Source: a virus. Taken from it: 39,269 bases of DNA. The position numbers and the translations under genes were made by a program. Shown piece by piece: positions 26,864-35,148 of the stretch. The stretch covers positions 1 through 39,269 of IMG/VR virus record IMGVR_UViG_3300005541_000012; one strand, 5' to 3'. Position 1 is the first letter of the stretch. Each line of letters begins with the position of its first letter. The notes below the pieces were generated by a model. The model did no database searches. It was given only the letters and a program-made list of their open reading frames with translations, and was not told where the DNA came from.

Positions 26864-26911
26864 CCGAGACGCGGGCACTGGCTGCCTCATCGGCCCCGGT
26901 GCCCGCCTCGG
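26864..26911 (+). other. strong hairpin after the basic peptide
   Basis: CCGAG (26864-26868) plus GCGGGCAC (26871-26878) pair with GTGCCCGC (26899-26906) plus CTCGG (26907-26911), with a 2-base bulge and 20-base loop. It lies between the 17-residue peptide and the next gene at 26930 and may limit read-through or protect the message. Confidence 0.5.
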
Positions 26912-26929
26912 TCTTGGAGAGAATTTTCG

Positions 26930-27325
26930 ATGCAGGCGCCTGGCTCGCCGCCGATTCCCCCGCAACTCGCAGGTCCGCCCGGACCTACCGGACCCGTGAC
27001 GGCTCCGTCGCCGATGTTGGGGCAAGGCGCCAGCGCCATGTCAGAGGTACGAAACGCGCTGGTGGCGCTGCAAAAAGCGCTCCCGATGATCCCGATGGGC
27101 AGCGATCTGCACAAGGCCGTCCTCAAGGCCGTCGGCGACATCGGCAAGCATCTCGACCCCGCCGACAAAGAAGCCAACAAGGGCATTGACATCCAGACAT
27201 TGCTGCAACAGGCGAAGGCCCAATCGCAGGCCGCGCCTCAAGCCGCGCTGTTGAAGGCCATGGGCGGTGGCGCCGCCGCTCCTCCCCCTGCGGGCGCCGC
27301 GCCGCCGCCTCAACTCGCCGCGTAA
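26930..27325 (+). CDS. Pro/Gly-rich head-associated protein, 131 aa
   Basis: ATG 26930 with GGAGAG upstream. Disordered Pro/Gly-rich ends flank a helical middle: MSEVRNALVALQKALPMIPM and KAVGDIGKHLDPADKEANKG. Immediately before scaffold genes, so probably a morphogenesis factor. No named family recognised. Confidence 0.5.
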   Translation: MQAPGSPPIPPQLAGPPGPTGPVTAPSPMLGQGASAMSEVRNALVALQKALPMIPMGSDLHKAVLKAVGDIGKHLDPADKEANKGIDIQTLLQQAKAQSQAAPQAALLKAMGGGAAAPPPAGAAPPPQLAA

Positions 27326-27337
27326 CAGGAGACCGTC

Positions 27338-27529
27338 ATGAGCACAGGCCGCACGCCGAAAGCCTACGTGAACGATGTCATGCAGGACAACAACACGATG
27401 AAGTACGTCAACGAAGGCGACTTCGCCGAACTCGAGATCGGCGGCCGTCCGTCCGGCAAGCCGAAGCAGGCCGGCAGCAAGGGCATGGGCCTCGATCACG
27501 TCGGCGGCTCTCAGGGGAATAAGGGCTGA
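27338..27529 (+). CDS. hypothetical small late protein, 63 aa
   Basis: MSTGRTPKAYVNDVMQDNNT then NEGDFAELEIGGRPSGKPKQ. Two bases before scaffold start. May be a minor head protein. Unknown. Confidence 0.5.
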   Translation: MSTGRTPKAYVNDVMQDNNTMKYVNEGDFAELEIGGRPSGKPKQAGSKGMGLDHVGGSQGNKG

Positions 27530-27531
27530 TC

Positions 27532-28128
27532 ATGGCCGACACTCCGCAGCCCGCGACACAGGCCCAGATCCGCGCCAAGGAACTGCTCGACAAGATTTGG
27601 GGCGATCCCGACATCGGCGCCAAGGTCCGCGCCGCCGCGAAGGCCACCTTCCCCGACATCACGCTGCCCGACGAGCAAGTGGCGCCGGTCATCGCGCCGA
27701 TCCGCGCCGAGCTCGACGAACTCCGGGCCGCGAACAAGAAGCTCGTCGAGGACGCCGAGAAGCGCGCCAAGGACGAGGCCGACAAAGCCGCAGCCAGCAG
27801 CTTCGAAAAGAAGCTCGCCGACGCCCGCGCCAAGTTCAACCTCACCGACGAAGGCGTGGCCAAGGTGCTCGCCCGGATGAAGGAGACCGGCAACTTCACC
27901 GATGTCGAATCGACGGCCGCGCTCATCGTCTCGCAGATGCCGGCGCCGAAGCCGACCACCGGCCCGTCATGGTTGCCGCAGAGCATGAACCTGTTCGGCT
28001 CGCAGGAGCACGACGAGAAATTCGAGAAGCTTCACCGCAATCCGCTCGGCTACATGGACGACGAGCTCCGCGCTTTCGTCGCCGACCCCGATGGTTACGT
28101 GAAGGAAACCTTCGGCAACGCGGCCTGA
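27532..28128 (+). CDS. scaffold protein, 198 aa
   Basis: Starts MADTPQPATQAQIRAKELLD. Residues about 60-115 form a coiled coil (RAELDELRAANKKLVEDAEK). The C-terminus has LHRNPLGYMDDELRAFVADP. Placed directly before the capsid gene, the classic scaffold position. It should guide procapsid assembly and leave afterwards. No protease domain is visible, so it is probably not self-cleaving. Confidence 0.7.
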   Translation: MADTPQPATQAQIRAKELLDKIWGDPDIGAKVRAAAKATFPDITLPDEQVAPVIAPIRAELDELRAANKKLVEDAEKRAKDEADKAAASSFEKKLADARAKFNLTDEGVAKVLARMKETGNFTDVESTAALIVSQMPAPKPTTGPSWLPQSMNLFGSQEHDEKFEKLHRNPLGYMDDELRAFVADPDGYVKETFGNAA

Positions 28129-28153
28129 GCCCGCGGCAGAGGAGACTTAGGCA

Positions 28154-29224
28154 ATGGCGTTCCCAACGACAGTCGTCCCGCCCATCACCGGCTCCGGCCT
28201 CGTCCCCGGCGGCGCGCTGGGCGCACAGTTGGCGGCCCTAACTAGAAGGGCGTTTATACCGTCCGTTTTCGTCCAAATCTACCAAGCACACCCATTGCTG
28301 AGCTTGGTGATGTCCAACGCGCAGACGGCGCGCGGCGGCATCAGCCAGGTGACCATCCCGGCGCAGGGCCAGTCGTTCGTCCAGTTCAATTGGGGCAGCT
28401 TCGCGGGCGACTTCCCGATGCCGACGGACGCCGCGGCGATCCAGAACGCGCAGTTCAACCTCAAACTCGGCATGGTGCCGATCGGCTTCTTCGGGATGGA
28501 AGCGATCTTGCAGTCGAGCGAGGTGGTGATCCCGAAGCTGCGGGCCGTGATGTCGGACGCCGCCGTGGTCATCAAGCAGGCTTACGCGCAGGCGCTTTAC
28601 ACCAACAACACCGGCAATCCGTCGGCGTGGGATTCGCTGGCGAACGCCTATGACGACGGCACCAACTCGCCGACCTATGGCGGCATCGCACGCGCCGGCA
28701 ATACGTGGTGGAACGGGCAACTGATCCAGTCCGCCGGCAACGGGCCGACAAGCCGTGTCGGCATGGCGCAGCTCATGACGCGTGTCATGTCCGGTGCCGG
28801 CGGCGAGGCCGGCGACTTCGCGGTGATGAACCCCGCGAACTGGGCCGTGCTGATGGGCGACTTCATGAACCTCGAGATGTTCACGACGCGCCCGCGCTCG
28901 ATCTACGACAAGGATGATGTCGTCAACGCCGGCTTCCGCGCGATCCGCGTCGTCGACACGCCGATCTTCCCCGACCCATTCTGCCCGGTCGGCGAGATGT
29001 ACATCATCAATTCACGCTACCTCGCGCTCTACATGTCGGAATACGCGCCGATGACGTTCAGCGGCTTCGAGTCGCAGATCCCGGTCGGCCAGATTTCCGA
29101 CATCGGTGTGCTGATCTCGTGCGCCGATCTCGTCTGCGCGAAGCCGTCATCGGGCGCGCACATCACCGGAATTACCGGCGTGGCTTGGCCGAACGTGCCT
29201 GGCACCGTGCCGGCCGTGATCTAA
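28154..29224 (+). CDS. major capsid protein, 356 aa
   Basis: N-terminus MAFPTTVVPPITGSGLVPGG then AALTRRAFIPSVFVQIYQAH; the middle includes GMEAILQSSEVVIPKLRAVM and MSGAGGEAGDFAVMNPANWA; the end has APMTFSGFESQIPVGQISDI. Size, composition and place after a scaffold identify it as the capsid protein. The order scaffold-capsid-head proteins is standard. It is a P22/podovirus-type capsid by context; the exact fold cannot be told. Confidence 0.85.
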   Translation: MAFPTTVVPPITGSGLVPGGALGAQLAALTRRAFIPSVFVQIYQAHPLLSLVMSNAQTARGGISQVTIPAQGQSFVQFNWGSFAGDFPMPTDAAAIQNAQFNLKLGMVPIGFFGMEAILQSSEVVIPKLRAVMSDAAVVIKQAYAQALYTNNTGNPSAWDSLANAYDDGTNSPTYGGIARAGNTWWNGQLIQSAGNGPTSRVGMAQLMTRVMSGAGGEAGDFAVMNPANWAVLMGDFMNLEMFTTRPRSIYDKDDVVNAGFRAIRVVDTPIFPDPFCPVGEMYIINSRYLALYMSEYAPMTFSGFESQIPVGQISDIGVLISCADLVCAKPSSGAHITGITGVAWPNVPGTVPAVI

Positions 29225-29236
29225 GGAGAAGAAGCG

Positions 29237-30319
29237 ATGCTTTTCAGCGGTCCAGGCGTCAATCCCTCCCTCAAGGGGCTTGCCTCCAACGTCGTCGAGC
29301 TTCAGGCCGGGCAGGTTTGGCCGCTTACGCCTTCGGGCTGGTACAACTGCCGCACCGGCAAGTATACCGTCATTCAGGAATACGACCCGATCACGACGAC
29401 GTGGCGCACCGTCGGCGGCGGGCCGAGTTCGGGTGGCATCGACTTCTTCTACTCCGATTCCAACAACTATCGCCTCGCCAACCAGAGCGGTTGCGTGGTC
29501 GGTGCGCGCGTCGTCACTGCAGGCTCGGGCTATACCTCGACGCCGATCGCGACCGTCAGCGCCGGCGGCGCGATCTTCAAGCCGATCATCGGTGGACTCG
29601 TCAATACCACCGTGACGGTCACCAACGGCGGCACGAACTACACCTACCCGCCGATGGTCATCTTCTCGGCGCCGCCGTCGCCGGGTGTCCAGGCGACCGG
29701 GTATGCGACACTGACCTCGGGTGTGGTGTCGAGCGTCACCGTGGGCGACCAGGGCGCCGGCTATGTGACCGCGCCGACCGTGACCTTCATCAACGACCCG
29801 CGCGAAGGGTTGAACGGTGTCGGCATCGGCTCCGGCGCCGCGGCGTTCACGACCCTGACCGGCGCCGGCACGCTGGCGGCGCTGCTCTGCGTCGACCACG
29901 GCAACCCCGTGACCTCGCTGCCGACCGTCACCATGAGCGGCGGCGGCTCGTCCTCGCAGGGAACCGCGGTCCTCATCCCGAACTTCGCGCTGACTGGCTT
30001 CAGCTTCGTCTCGAACTCGTCGGGTGCGGGCTATGCCGGCTCGGTGCTGATCTCGGCCTTCGGCGGCTTCACGACCTCGACGGCGGCGTACTTGAACCCG
30101 ACGATCGAGCAGAACCTCGTCCATGGCCGCGCCGGTCAGATCGTCTCGCTACTGACGGGTTCGGCGCTGACGACCTCGGGCCTGACCGTCAACGATGGCG
30201 GCTCCTATCCGGGTGTCCCGTCGTGGATCAGCTACTACAACACGCCGCCCGCGACCGCCGCGAGCTTGACGATGACGGTCGGCGGACAGAACGACGTGTC
30301 GATCGTCCTGACCACCTGA
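29237..30319 (+). CDS. head-decoration/fibre protein with GSGYT repeats, 360 aa
   Basis: MLFSGPGVNPSLKGLASNVV then a repeat region (about residues 90-190) with GSGYTSTPIATVS, GGTNYTYPPMVIF and GAGYVTAPTVTFI, each about 30-40 residues with a beta-sandwich-like pattern. It has Gly/Ser/Thr-rich beta character throughout. Similar repeats occur in the tail-hub protein at 31421. Likely on the outside of the capsid, binding host surface sugars or stabilising the head. Confidence 0.65.
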   Translation: MLFSGPGVNPSLKGLASNVVELQAGQVWPLTPSGWYNCRTGKYTVIQEYDPITTTWRTVGGGPSSGGIDFFYSDSNNYRLANQSGCVVGARVVTAGSGYTSTPIATVSAGGAIFKPIIGGLVNTTVTVTNGGTNYTYPPMVIFSAPPSPGVQATGYATLTSGVVSSVTVGDQGAGYVTAPTVTFINDPREGLNGVGIGSGAAAFTTLTGAGTLAALLCVDHGNPVTSLPTVTMSGGGSSSQGTAVLIPNFALTGFSFVSNSSGAGYAGSVLISAFGGFTTSTAAYLNPTIEQNLVHGRAGQIVSLLTGSALTTSGLTVNDGGSYPGVPSWISYYNTPPATAASLTMTVGGQNDVSIVLTT

Positions 30320-30378
30320 TAGACGCGGGGCGCGCGGAGATACGCGTCCCGCGAGCCCTCTGATCCGAGAGGGCCTTG

Positions 30379-31182
30379 ATGGGTCTCCAGTTCTATATCC
30401 AAGACGCGCAGGCACTACTGCACGATCAGTCGGCACTGTTCACCAGCGTCTCGACCCTTACTCGATGGATAAATTTGGGCCGCCGCGAGACGGCGCGGCT
30501 CACCGGCTGCATCCAGCGCGTCATCATGGGGCAGTCGGCATTCGGCGCCAGCGCGCAGCCGGGCTCGTTCATCCCCGGCGCGTCGCAGCCCGGCGCACTG
30601 CCAGGGGCGCAGCCCAACGCCAATCTCAACGCCAACGCGACACAGAACAGCTTCACGACGATCGTCGGGGTCGAGCGCTACCCCTATATCGGCTTCGCGA
30701 ACAGCTATCTCACGGCGCAGTACGCCGGTTTGCGCGGCATCAGCGACACCATCAGCGTGTCCGTGAGCTATGGCGGGACGCCGCGGCCGTCGCTGGTATG
30801 GATGCCGTGGGACACGTTTCAAGCCTATTGCCGGGCGTATTCCGTGCTCACGGAGTCGTTTCCGGCGGCGTGGTCGACGTTCAATGACGGCGAGGCCGGC
30901 GAAGTCTGGATGTTCCCGGTGCCGATGCAGGGCCTTGAGATGGAGTGGCTGACGTTTTGCGTGCCAGCGGACTTGAACACCGACAGCGATTTCGACGCCA
31001 TCCCGACCGGCTTTCAGAACGCGGTCAAATTCTTCGCCGCCGGCATGGGCTTCATGACAAAGCAGCGGCCGATGGATGCTCGGGTGCATTTCGACATGTT
31101 CCTCAACGCGCTGGGCGTCGGCAGCTATGCGCGCGATAGCGGTAAGACCGGGAACTACTACCCGCAGGTCTTCCGGCGATGA
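30379..31182 (+). CDS. P22 gp4-like head-tail connector, 267 aa
   Basis: ATG 30379. MGLQFYIQDAQALLHDQSAL...TRWINLGRRETARLTGC; then a low-complexity insertion (Gly/Gln/Asn/Ala) and a beta/helix part ending RVHFDMFLNALGVGSYAR. Order after the decoration gene and before the gp10-like hub matches gp4 in P22-like phages, which caps the portal. Assignment rests mostly on position and size. Confidence 0.55.
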   Translation: MGLQFYIQDAQALLHDQSALFTSVSTLTRWINLGRRETARLTGCIQRVIMGQSAFGASAQPGSFIPGASQPGALPGAQPNANLNANATQNSFTTIVGVERYPYIGFANSYLTAQYAGLRGISDTISVSVSYGGTPRPSLVWMPWDTFQAYCRAYSVLTESFPAAWSTFNDGEAGEVWMFPVPMQGLEMEWLTFCVPADLNTDSDFDAIPTGFQNAVKFFAAGMGFMTKQRPMDARVHFDMFLNALGVGSYARDSGKTGNYYPQVFRR

Positions 31183-31421
31183 TCAATCAGACCGCCAGCA
31201 CCGTCCTGCTCGCGAAGCAGATGCTCATGGACTTGGACCGTGGCCGCGTCACGACCACCGTCGAGACGGCGACGATGGAACGGATATTGCGGACGCTGGT
31301 GCAGCTCGGACTCGGCGACGACAATTCTCTGAAGCATGGCGAGGCGCATGCCCGTGCCGTCACCGGCCGCATCGGACAAGTGGCGCAGGCGATGGAGCAG
31401 CGTGACAAGGCACGGTCCTAA
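31179..31421 (+). CDS. hypothetical small late protein, 80 aa
   Basis: ATGA overlap. MINQTASTVLLAKQMLMDLD, helical throughout with ARAVTGRIGQVAQAMEQRDK. May be a tail chaperone or connector partner. Coupled to the tail-hub gene whose ATG lies at its stop. Confidence 0.5.
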   Translation: MINQTASTVLLAKQMLMDLDRGRVTTTVETATMERILRTLVQLGLGDDNSLKHGEAHARAVTGRIGQVAQAMEQRDKARS

Positions 31422-33745
31422 TGGTCGACCAGCCGCAGCAGATCGCCCAACTCAGCGCCAAGGCGCAGGAACAGCTAGGCTTCGTCGCCGGCACGAAATT
31501 CTATAGCCCGTTTCCGTTCGCCGGGATGAACACGTCGGCGTCACGACCGGCGATCGACGACAAGCAATTCTCGCTTATCGAAAACTTCATCCGCGTCGGC
31601 GACGGCAATCTCAGGACGGCCTGGGATATCGGCCCGGCGGTGTTCACGGCGGCCGACAGCAAAACCATCCTCTCGATGTTCTTCTTCAATATCGGCTCCG
31701 ATGTCGACCGGATCGTGGTTTTTTACACCGATGGCACGGCGGTCCAGTACGACATCGAGATCAACGCGACGACGACGATCTCATCGACGGCGAGCACGTT
31801 CTACACCGTCGGCAGTCCGATCCCGGCCTGTGTCCAATGGGGGTCGCAATACGTCATCATCGCCAACAACATCACGCCCAATTCCTACTGGATTTGGGAC
31901 GGCACCATTCTTTACAGCGCCGGCTCGATCGGGCCGACCGTCGACATCACCAGCGGCGGCAACGGCTACTCATCGGCGCCGACTGTAACTGCGTTTGGCG
32001 GCAGCGGCAGCGGCATCACTGCAACCGCGATCGTCGCCGACGGTGCGGTGGTCGCGGTCAACATCACCAATCCCGGCTCTAACTATTTGCCCGGCGACAC
32101 CGTTCAATTCCACTTCACCGGCGGCGGCAGCGACACCGGCGCAATCCTGACGGCGGTTCTGGCGACCGGCACCATCGGGCACATCACGTTGCTCGGCGGC
32201 GGCAGCGGCTTCACCGCCGGCACTTACGCGCTCGGCATCACGGGTGGCGGCGGTAGCGGTGCAGCGGGCACCTATACCGTCGATTCGAGCCTTTCCGTCG
32301 TCAGCATCAATCTGACCTCAGGCGGCAGCGGCTATACCTCGGCGCCGACGATCAGCTTCCCGTCCGGAGGAGGCAGCGGCGCAACCGCGCAAGCCATCCT
32401 CAATCCCGGCACGGTCGCGTCGGTGACCGTCGTCAATGGCGGAACCGGCTATAACACGACGCCGACCATTACGTTCGTGGGCGGCGGCGGCAGCGGTGCC
32501 ACTGCGGTTTGCAACGTCGCGGCAGGCGTCATCACTACGGTGAGCGTGACCAACGGCGGCAGCGGATATACCTCCGCACCGGCGGTCGAAGTGCAGTCCG
32601 GCGTTAACAACGCCGCGACGGCAATGGCGGAATTGATGCCGTTCGGCGTCAGCGGCACGTCGATCGAGACGTTCCTGCAACGGGTGTGGCTGCCCTTCCC
32701 CAATCATCAGGGTCCGCAACAGAATGGCGGCGTCTTTCTAGTGAGTGCACCGGAAAGTTTGACCGACTTCGCGACCTCCGATGGTGGCCTGCTGTTCACA
32801 TCGACCGATCGCTTCCTGCGCGCCAATTTCGTCAATATCCGGCAGTCCAACGGCTATCTCTATCCGATGGGCGACTCGTCGATCGATGTCATTTCGAATG
32901 TCAACACCTCGGGATCTCCGGTCACGACGACCTTCAACTTTCAGAACGTCGACCCGCAGATCGGCGCCACTTGGCGAGATAGCGTGCAGGACTTCAGCAC
33001 CACGATCCTGTTCGCCAACACGCTGGGCGTCTTCGGCGTTTACGGCGGCCGTGCGGTCAAAGTGTCGAAAGACATGGATGATATTTTCCTTCATGCCATC
33101 CTGCCGCCGTCGCCCGGCGCGCTGACGCCTTCATCGGCAACCGCCTCGATCTTCAACATCAAGCACTATCTGCTTCTGATGACGATCACCGACCCGCAGA
33201 CCGGCTCGCCGCGGAACGTCATGCTGGGCTGGAACGAGCAGACGTGGAGCATTCTCTCGCAATCGACCAGCCTGACCTATATCGCGACGCAGGAAATCGC
33301 ATCGAACCTGATGGCGTGGGGCACCGACGGCACGCACATCTATCAGCTTTTCGCGCAGCCGAGCGCAACGCTGAAGAAGACGTTGCAGACCAAATCCTAT
33401 GGGCTCGCTACCGACTTCCTGTTCAAGGACTTGCTCGGCTTCTATATGCAGGGGCAGGACAAATCGGTGGGTCTGTCGGGCATCAATTGCTCGGTGAGCT
33501 TCGATGTTTCCGGCATGGCGGTGCAACCGGTCAATCCGTCGTTGCCCTCGGTGCCATCGACCACGTTGTCGCCGCTGTTCGTCTCTCCGTCGTTCCAAGC
33601 ACCGCCGCCGTATTGGCCAGTGTTCGGCACGGGAACTGGAGGCGTGCCCTTCCTCAATATCGGTGCGACGCTCACCACCACATCGCCCGACTTCGCGCTC
33701 GCAAATCTGATATTGTCCTATTCGGATATCTCGGCTTACCAGTGA
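31421..33745 (+). CDS. gp10-like tail hub with inserted GGSGYT repeats, 774 aa
   Basis: N- and C-terminal parts resemble P22 gp10-type DNA-stabilisation/tail-hub proteins: KFYSPFPFAGMNTSASRPAI ... NLRTAWDIGPAVFTAADSKT, and LFTSTDRFLRANFVNIRQSN, then a beta-propeller-like stretch. Residues about 174-406 are six repeats of the form GGSGYTSAPTITF, separated by Gly-rich strands. These repeats interrupt the propeller. The insertion may project outwards to contact the host. Regular repeats are well preserved, arguing for function. Confidence 0.7.
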   Translation: MVDQPQQIAQLSAKAQEQLGFVAGTKFYSPFPFAGMNTSASRPAIDDKQFSLIENFIRVGDGNLRTAWDIGPAVFTAADSKTILSMFFFNIGSDVDRIVVFYTDGTAVQYDIEINATTTISSTASTFYTVGSPIPACVQWGSQYVIIANNITPNSYWIWDGTILYSAGSIGPTVDITSGGNGYSSAPTVTAFGGSGSGITATAIVADGAVVAVNITNPGSNYLPGDTVQFHFTGGGSDTGAILTAVLATGTIGHITLLGGGSGFTAGTYALGITGGGGSGAAGTYTVDSSLSVVSINLTSGGSGYTSAPTISFPSGGGSGATAQAILNPGTVASVTVVNGGTGYNTTPTITFVGGGGSGATAVCNVAAGVITTVSVTNGGSGYTSAPAVEVQSGVNNAATAMAELMPFGVSGTSIETFLQRVWLPFPNHQGPQQNGGVFLVSAPESLTDFATSDGGLLFTSTDRFLRANFVNIRQSNGYLYPMGDSSIDVISNVNTSGSPVTTTFNFQNVDPQIGATWRDSVQDFSTTILFANTLGVFGVYGGRAVKVSKDMDDIFLHAILPPSPGALTPSSATASIFNIKHYLLLMTITDPQTGSPRNVMLGWNEQTWSILSQSTSLTYIATQEIASNLMAWGTDGTHIYQLFAQPSATLKKTLQTKSYGLATDFLFKDLLGFYMQGQDKSVGLSGINCSVSFDVSGMAVQPVNPSLPSVPSTTLSPLFVSPSFQAPPPYWPVFGTGTGGVPFLNIGATLTTTSPDFALANLILSYSDISAYQ

Positions 33746-33755
33746 GGTAGCAGTC

Positions 33756-34061
33756 ATGGCCAAGAAGACACGCAAAGAGGAGACGGTATCGCTGATGCCG
33801 ATGCCGGGGTTCGAGCCGCGACCGGACGGGAACACGAAGGGAAATCCCGGCGTGCCCGTCAGCGGGCCCGCGCGGGCACGAAAGCTCGATTTCGAGGGCA
33901 TGATCGGCGCCGGTGAGAACGTCACCGGATTTGAGGCGCAGACGGCCAACGGCACGGCGCGGGCCGGCGATCATCCCGGCTACAATCAGGAAAGCAAATA
34001 CACGATGCCCGAGGCACAGAAGCGGGGGCCGTGGGCGAGGGGGAACCGGAGCGGGGAATGA
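33756..34061 (+). CDS. hypothetical small late protein, 101 aa
   Basis: MAKKTRKEETVSLMPMPGFE, Pro/Gly-rich, basic and likely disordered, ending in WARGNRSGE. Overlaps next gene (ATGA). Unknown; may be a minor virion or DNA-binding protein. Confidence 0.5.
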   Translation: MAKKTRKEETVSLMPMPGFEPRPDGNTKGNPGVPVSGPARARKLDFEGMIGAGENVTGFEAQTANGTARAGDHPGYNQESKYTMPEAQKRGPWARGNRSGE

Positions 34062-34387
34062 TCGCGGCGCTGCTCAACATCCCGAAGACGCCCGAGGAAT
34101 GGCTCAGATGGGGCTGGCATCACGCCGAGCATCATCAGGAGATCCAACAGGCCATCGCCAAGCAGGGCGTCAATCTCACGATTTACGTGCTCTACCCGCT
34201 GCCGGAAGAGGATGTCGGCGGCTGGCTATTGCGGCACCAGCAGACTCATCTCGACATGGATGGCGCGTTGGGGTTGCAGAGCGTAGACTTGCAGGGCGTC
34301 GATCTCAAAGACGAGCGGCAATTGCAGGCGTGGATATGGTCGAACTATCTCGAGCACCAAGCGGCGGGAGCGAAGCTCCGGATTTAG
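34058..34387 (+). CDS. hypothetical late protein, 109 aa
   Basis: ATG 34058 in ATGA overlap. MIAALLNIPKTPEEWLRWGW and HHAEHHQEIQQAIAKQGVNL, then VYP-type strand (LTIYVLYPLPEEDVGGWLLR). Predicted alpha/beta. Unknown role, between hub and acetyltransferase-like genes. Confidence 0.5.
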   Translation: MIAALLNIPKTPEEWLRWGWHHAEHHQEIQQAIAKQGVNLTIYVLYPLPEEDVGGWLLRHQQTHLDMDGALGLQSVDLQGVDLKDERQLQAWIWSNYLEHQAAGAKLRI

Positions 34388-34395
34388 GACGGGTG

Positions 34396-35148
34396 ATGAT
34401 CCAGCGGCAGACCGACGCGGCATTCATCAATCAGGTGTTGAACCATCCGAAGGTGCGGCCTTACGTGGCGTCGGCCAATGAGGGCGTCATCGACATCACT
34501 CCGGCCGTCGAGAACAAGCTGAACGTGCTGCTGATGGGCGAGTTCGGGGGTTGCATGTTCTTTTGGGTGCAGCCCGGCATGTATGAAGTCCATACGCAGG
34601 TCTTGCCCGAGGGCCGCGGAAAATGGACGAAGGCGATGACGGCGGCGTGCGTCCATCACATGTTCACCCGCACCGATTGCTTCGACATCATCACCCGCGT
34701 GCCGGATGGCCATATCGCGGCCAAAGCGGCGGCGATCCAGCAAGGCATGACTCACGAGTTTACCCGGCCGGCGGAATGCAAATGGCTGGGCGAGATCGTT
34801 GACGCGCACATCTACTCGTTCCGCATTCAGGACTGGGCGAGAACCGCGCCCTACCTCGTCGAGATCGGCGAGATGTTGCACCAGCGTATGCACGAGGAAG
34901 CAAAGCGTCTCGGGATCACCGCGACGCCGCATGCCAACGACGAGAACCACAATCGCTATCTCGGCGTCGCCTACGAGATGGCGGCGAACGGCCACCCGAT
35001 GAAGGCGCTGCAATGGTATAACCGCTGGGCTATCGTGTCCCGGCACAAGCCGATTTCGCTGGTCGCGCTCGAGCCGCCGACCTTCGCCTTCGATATCGGG
35101 CTGATGAAACTGATCAACGGCGACATCGAGGTGAGCCTGCCATGTTGA
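34396..35148 (+). CDS. GNAT/DUF2824-like virion protein, 250 aa
   Basis: ATG 34396. Contains LLMGEFGGCMFFWVQPGMYE and VHTQVLPEGRGKWTKAMTAA, then DCFDIITRVPDGHIAAKAAA with GMTHEF, the strand/helix order of a GNAT acetyltransferase fold with HTxxxPEGRG as acetyl-CoA-loop-like. Proteins like this (DUF2824) occur beside internal virion proteins in podoviruses. May be catalytically inactive structural protein. Confidence 0.6.
   Translation: MIQRQTDAAFINQVLNHPKVRPYVASANEGVIDITPAVENKLNVLLMGEFGGCMFFWVQPGMYEVHTQVLPEGRGKWTKAMTAACVHHMFTRTDCFDIITRVPDGHIAAKAAAIQQGMTHEFTRPAECKWLGEIVDAHIYSFRIQDWARTAPYLVEIGEMLHQRMHEEAKRLGITATPHANDENHNRYLGVAYEMAANGHPMKALQWYNRWAIVSRHKPISLVALEPPTFAFDIGLMKLINGDIEVSLPC

Noticed and set aside
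29119-30363. Rightward frame of 414 codons over the decoration gene
   Set aside because: Arg-rich shadow frame of the capsid-decoration gene; no protein-like features.
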